A stretch of DNA of 54,223 nucleotides from an archaeon. GTDB lineage: Archaea > Asgardarchaeota > Hermodarchaeia > Hermodarchaeales > Hermodarchaeaceae. Of the stretch, positions 52,508 to 54,223 are shown piece by piece. The position numbers and the translations under genes are program-made. The stretch spans positions 1 to 54,223 of the forward strand of contig JABXGX010000005.1 in the NCBI GenBank assembly GCA_016550405.1. Reading direction: 5' to 3'. Within the stretch, counting starts at the first letter, position 1; the number at the start of each line of letters is the position of its first letter. A model generated the notes under the pieces. It worked only from the letters and a program-made list of their open reading frames with translations, was not told the DNA's origin and did not search any database.

Positions 52508-52657
52508 TTAGGGTGGTCGTGGGAAGAAGGGTGCATAGGCATCGGAAAAGACTTGGAGCCATGAGCGGACAATCTCATGTTGACCGAGTGCAATTCCAAA
52601 GGCAAGTGCGGCTAATCCTACGCATAAGATGGCTATAGCGATGACTCGTCGGTTCAT
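52508..52657 (-). CDS. Overlooked 49-residue single-helix membrane protein
   Basis: This short ORF has a GGAGGT ribosome site seven bases before the ATG at 52657. The product starts with MNRRVIAIAILCVGLAALAF, then an IALGQHEIV stretch, and ends in a Pro/Phe-rich SDAYAPFFPRPP. One membrane segment covers about residues 4-25, with two Arg at the inner end. The stop is 13 bases before the polyferredoxin start, so the two are co-transcribed and perhaps form a complex. Without the ribosome site I would not call it. Confidence 0.7.
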   Translation of the reverse strand: MNRRVIAIAILCVGLAALAFGIALGQHEIVRSWLQVFSDAYAPFFPRPP

Positions 52658-52749
52658 CCGAAATGACCTCCGGTGAGAGGTTCAGAATTACACTGCCGTA
52701 TAAAATGTTTTGTGTTTGGGTGGAAATTGCCCACAAGGAGGAACGGTAC

Positions 52750-53505
52750 CTAAAAGTCCCGAAGTACCTCTTCAAAGATTTCTACTTGGTGGCCGAGGAT
52801 TTTCGAGCGCTTTTGTAGGGTTTCTTTCCGCGATTTGAAATCAACCTCTTTCACTTCACCAACTGAATGACGGGCATCCAATAACGAAAGCTCATCACGA
52901 ACTGCCTTGTATTGGGCTTTCAGTAATGCAAGCCACTCGCGAGCCAACACAACTTTTTCTTGGTATTGCACATCTGCCTCAGTCATTCCCTGCTCATACT
53001 CATCTTTTAGCCGGAGATAAACGCTCTCCCGGACCTTTCCACTTTCTTTGAGCCCTTCAAGCTTCTCAGTTCGCTCTTTCAAACGCAGCCTTTCTTTTCC
53101 TGCCTTCTCAAAATCGAATTCTTTGACTTTAGACTTAAGCTTCTTCTCTTTCGACTTTAAGGATTTTATCTGCTTTTGAAGGGGCTTGATTTCATTTTCC
53201 AACTCGGCGATTGACCGATCCCCTTTCTCTAATTCCTTCTCAAGTCTTTCGACTTCATCAAGCAGCTCTGACTCTTCTTCTTCAATTCCCATTAACTCGG
53301 ATCGGATTTCTAACTGGGCCAATACTTCCGCAGGCACCTCTGTTACTGGCGCTCGATCAGAAACAGCGGCAGGAGCTGCACGCCCAGAGGTCACTGGACG
53401 TGATATTGGTGTTGAAACGGGTGCACCGAGCTTCGAGCCACAATATTTACAGAATTTAGCCGAATCCTTCACCGATTGCCCGCAATTAGGACAGATACGT
53501 GACAT
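52750..53505 (-). CDS. Zinc-ribbon coiled-coil protein with SHOCT-like segment
   Basis: The 251-residue protein starts with a zinc ribbon (CPNCGQSVKDSAKFCKYCG), then a disordered Ala/Pro/Arg segment, a long coiled coil (about residues 75-170, heptads of Leu, Lys and Glu) and a second helical part with KLEGLKESGKVRESVYLRLK followed by DEYEQG. That last part is like the endings of the proteins at 18203 and 19006. It is soluble, so the module is not tied to a membrane here. I chose ATG 53505 with AGGTGA upstream; an earlier start at 53556 adds 17 unlike residues. Function is unknown. Confidence 0.8.
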   Translation of the reverse strand: MSRICPNCGQSVKDSAKFCKYCGSKLGAPVSTPISRPVTSGRAAPAAVSDRAPVTEVPAEVLAQLEIRSELMGIEEEESELLDEVERLEKELEKGDRSIAELENEIKPLQKQIKSLKSKEKKLKSKVKEFDFEKAGKERLRLKERTEKLEGLKESGKVRESVYLRLKDEYEQGMTEADVQYQEKVVLAREWLALLKAQYKAVRDELSLLDARHSVGEVKEVDFKSRKETLQKRSKILGHQVEIFEEVLRDF

Positions 53506-53640
53506 ACACTCACCTGCCGAATCCCTTGTAATTTCACGCCTAAAATCCTTCGCCAACTGACATTTTCAACAGACGAACTCCGCAATGTCCGTAAAGTATT
53601 TTCCCCTGAACTAAGAACCAATACATGAAGGGATAGGAAC

Positions 53641-54223
53641 ATGCAATTCGATTTATTCTATTTCCTCCAAGCCTATTGGTGGCTCATCGTCATTCTAATC
53701 TTCGTCATCATCCTGCTTCTCATTGTTCCTTTCATCCGCGTCCTCAAAGAATATGAACGTGCTGTCATTTTCCGCCTCGGACACGCCATTCCAGGTGTTA
53801 AGGGCCCTGGTGTGATCTTTCTCATCCCCATCCTCGATAAAATGGTGCGAGTTGACCTCCGCGAACAATTCTTCGAAATCGAACACCAACGATGCATCAC
53901 CAGCGACAATGCCCCCGTCGACATCGACCTCCTTATCTACCATCGCGTTGTCAATGCCCGTGACAGCGTCCTGCGAATCCGCGACTTCAGCGGCGCCGCC
54001 CTCGGAATCAGCCAAACGACGCTCCGCGCCGTCGTCGGTGACATCACCCTCGATGACGTCCTAGCTAAACGCGAATACATCAATAGTGTCCTCCGCGAGA
54101 AACTAGATGAAAACACAGAGCCTTGGGGTGTGAAGGTTACAAAAGTCGAGATTCGCGAGATTCTTCCACCAACCAAGGTGAACGAAGCAATGATCATGCA
54201 GATGGAGGCTGAAAGGCGACGAC
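53641..54223 (+). CDS. Slipin (SPFH/band 7) membrane protein, 5' part
   Basis: Slipins form membrane-bound oligomers linked to lipid microdomains and to NfeD or ClpP-like membrane proteases. The 194 visible residues have one N-terminal membrane segment (about 12-36), then the SPFH domain with EYERAVIFRLGHAIPGVKGP, IFLIPILDKMVRVDLREQFF and the DNAPVDIDLLIYHRVVNARD strand, REKLDENTEPWGVKVTKVEI, and the start of the coiled part (AMIMQMEAERRR). The frame is open at the right edge. Codon use leans to C in third positions more than in most neighbours. Start ATG 53641. Confidence 0.92.
   Translation, partial: MQFDLFYFLQAYWWLIVILIFVIILLLIVPFIRVLKEYERAVIFRLGHAIPGVKGPGVIFLIPILDKMVRVDLREQFFEIEHQRCITSDNAPVDIDLLIYHRVVNARDSVLRIRDFSGAALGISQTTLRAVVGDITLDDVLAKREYINSVLREKLDENTEPWGVKVTKVEIREILPPTKVNEAMIMQMEAERRR

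Noticed and set aside
1..54223. CRISPR array, IS element, transposase or integrase
   Set aside because: I saw no regularly spaced direct repeats, no transposase or recombinase motifs and no terminal inverted repeats. The window looks like stable core genome.

Overview
The window is archaeal chromosomal DNA. The evidence is an archaeal S-adenosylmethionine synthetase, DNA topoisomerase VI subunit B, the archaeal CoA pathway (pantoate kinase and phosphopantothenate synthetase), archaeal GluRS, proteasome beta subunit, HerA, ribosomal protein eL13, geranylgeranyl reductases, a tetraether-synthase-like radical SAM enzyme and a tRNA with archaeal introns. Several Roadblock/LC7-type proteins, a membrane-anchored JAMM protease and a double winged-helix protein resembling ESCRT-II EAP30/Vps22 make an Asgard lineage plausible, but this is inference and I cannot name a genus. 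Base composition is moderate. Genes are dense and lie on both strands; GTG and TTG starts occur, often behind a clear GGAGG/GAGG site.

Layout. 1-9.5 kb: Top6B (cut by the left edge), signal peptidase, AdoMet synthetase, an unknown gene pair, a large SF2 helicase and a JAMM protein. 9.6-12.6 kb: a Roadblock protein, a divergent Orc1/Cdc6 with an altered Walker A, a DUF99 protein and a GC-rich stretch that looks like a structured RNA. 12.6-15.6 kb: Tes-like radical SAM enzyme, ribbon-helix-helix regulator and inositol-1-phosphate synthase. 15.7-20.9 kb: membrane protein, nitrilase-like enzyme, two related membrane coiled-coil proteins and a HypE-like protein. 20.9-27.4 kb: the CoA cluster panK-type PoK, PPS, PanE, PanB and CoaBC on the minus strand, facing a second PoK-like kinase and an ECF S-component on the plus strand. 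27.5-31.6 kb: Roadblock, HypB, PRPP synthetase, tRNA-Gln(CUG) with two introns and a DUF2148 protein. 31.7-35.8 kb: geranylgeranyl reductase and a lipoate-assembly operon (radical SAM, ligase, radical SAM). 35.8-45.6 kb: proteasome beta, eL13-HhH fusion, two eIF2B-family proteins, ferredoxin plus geranylgeranyl reductase, membrane proteins, a proline-rich Roadblock-like protein, GluRS and an AK6-type kinase. 45.7-54.2 kb: EAP30-like protein, a sequon-rich surface protein, HerA, a NapH-like polyferredoxin with an overlooked 49-residue membrane ORF, a zinc-ribbon coiled-coil protein and a slipin cut by the right edge.

Functional themes. Membrane lipid synthesis is represented by two GGRs, a ferredoxin, Ino1 and a Tes homologue. 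CoA synthesis runs from ketopantoate to phosphopantetheine, with a candidate uptake component beside it. Lipoate is probably made on protein by a LipS1/LipS2-type pair with a lipoate ligase. The genes of greatest novelty are the doubled pantoate kinase with its transporter, the two-intron tRNA, the YxRLRDKY-tailed coiled-coil family, the EAP30-like protein, the Orc paralogue and the structured intergenic RNA.
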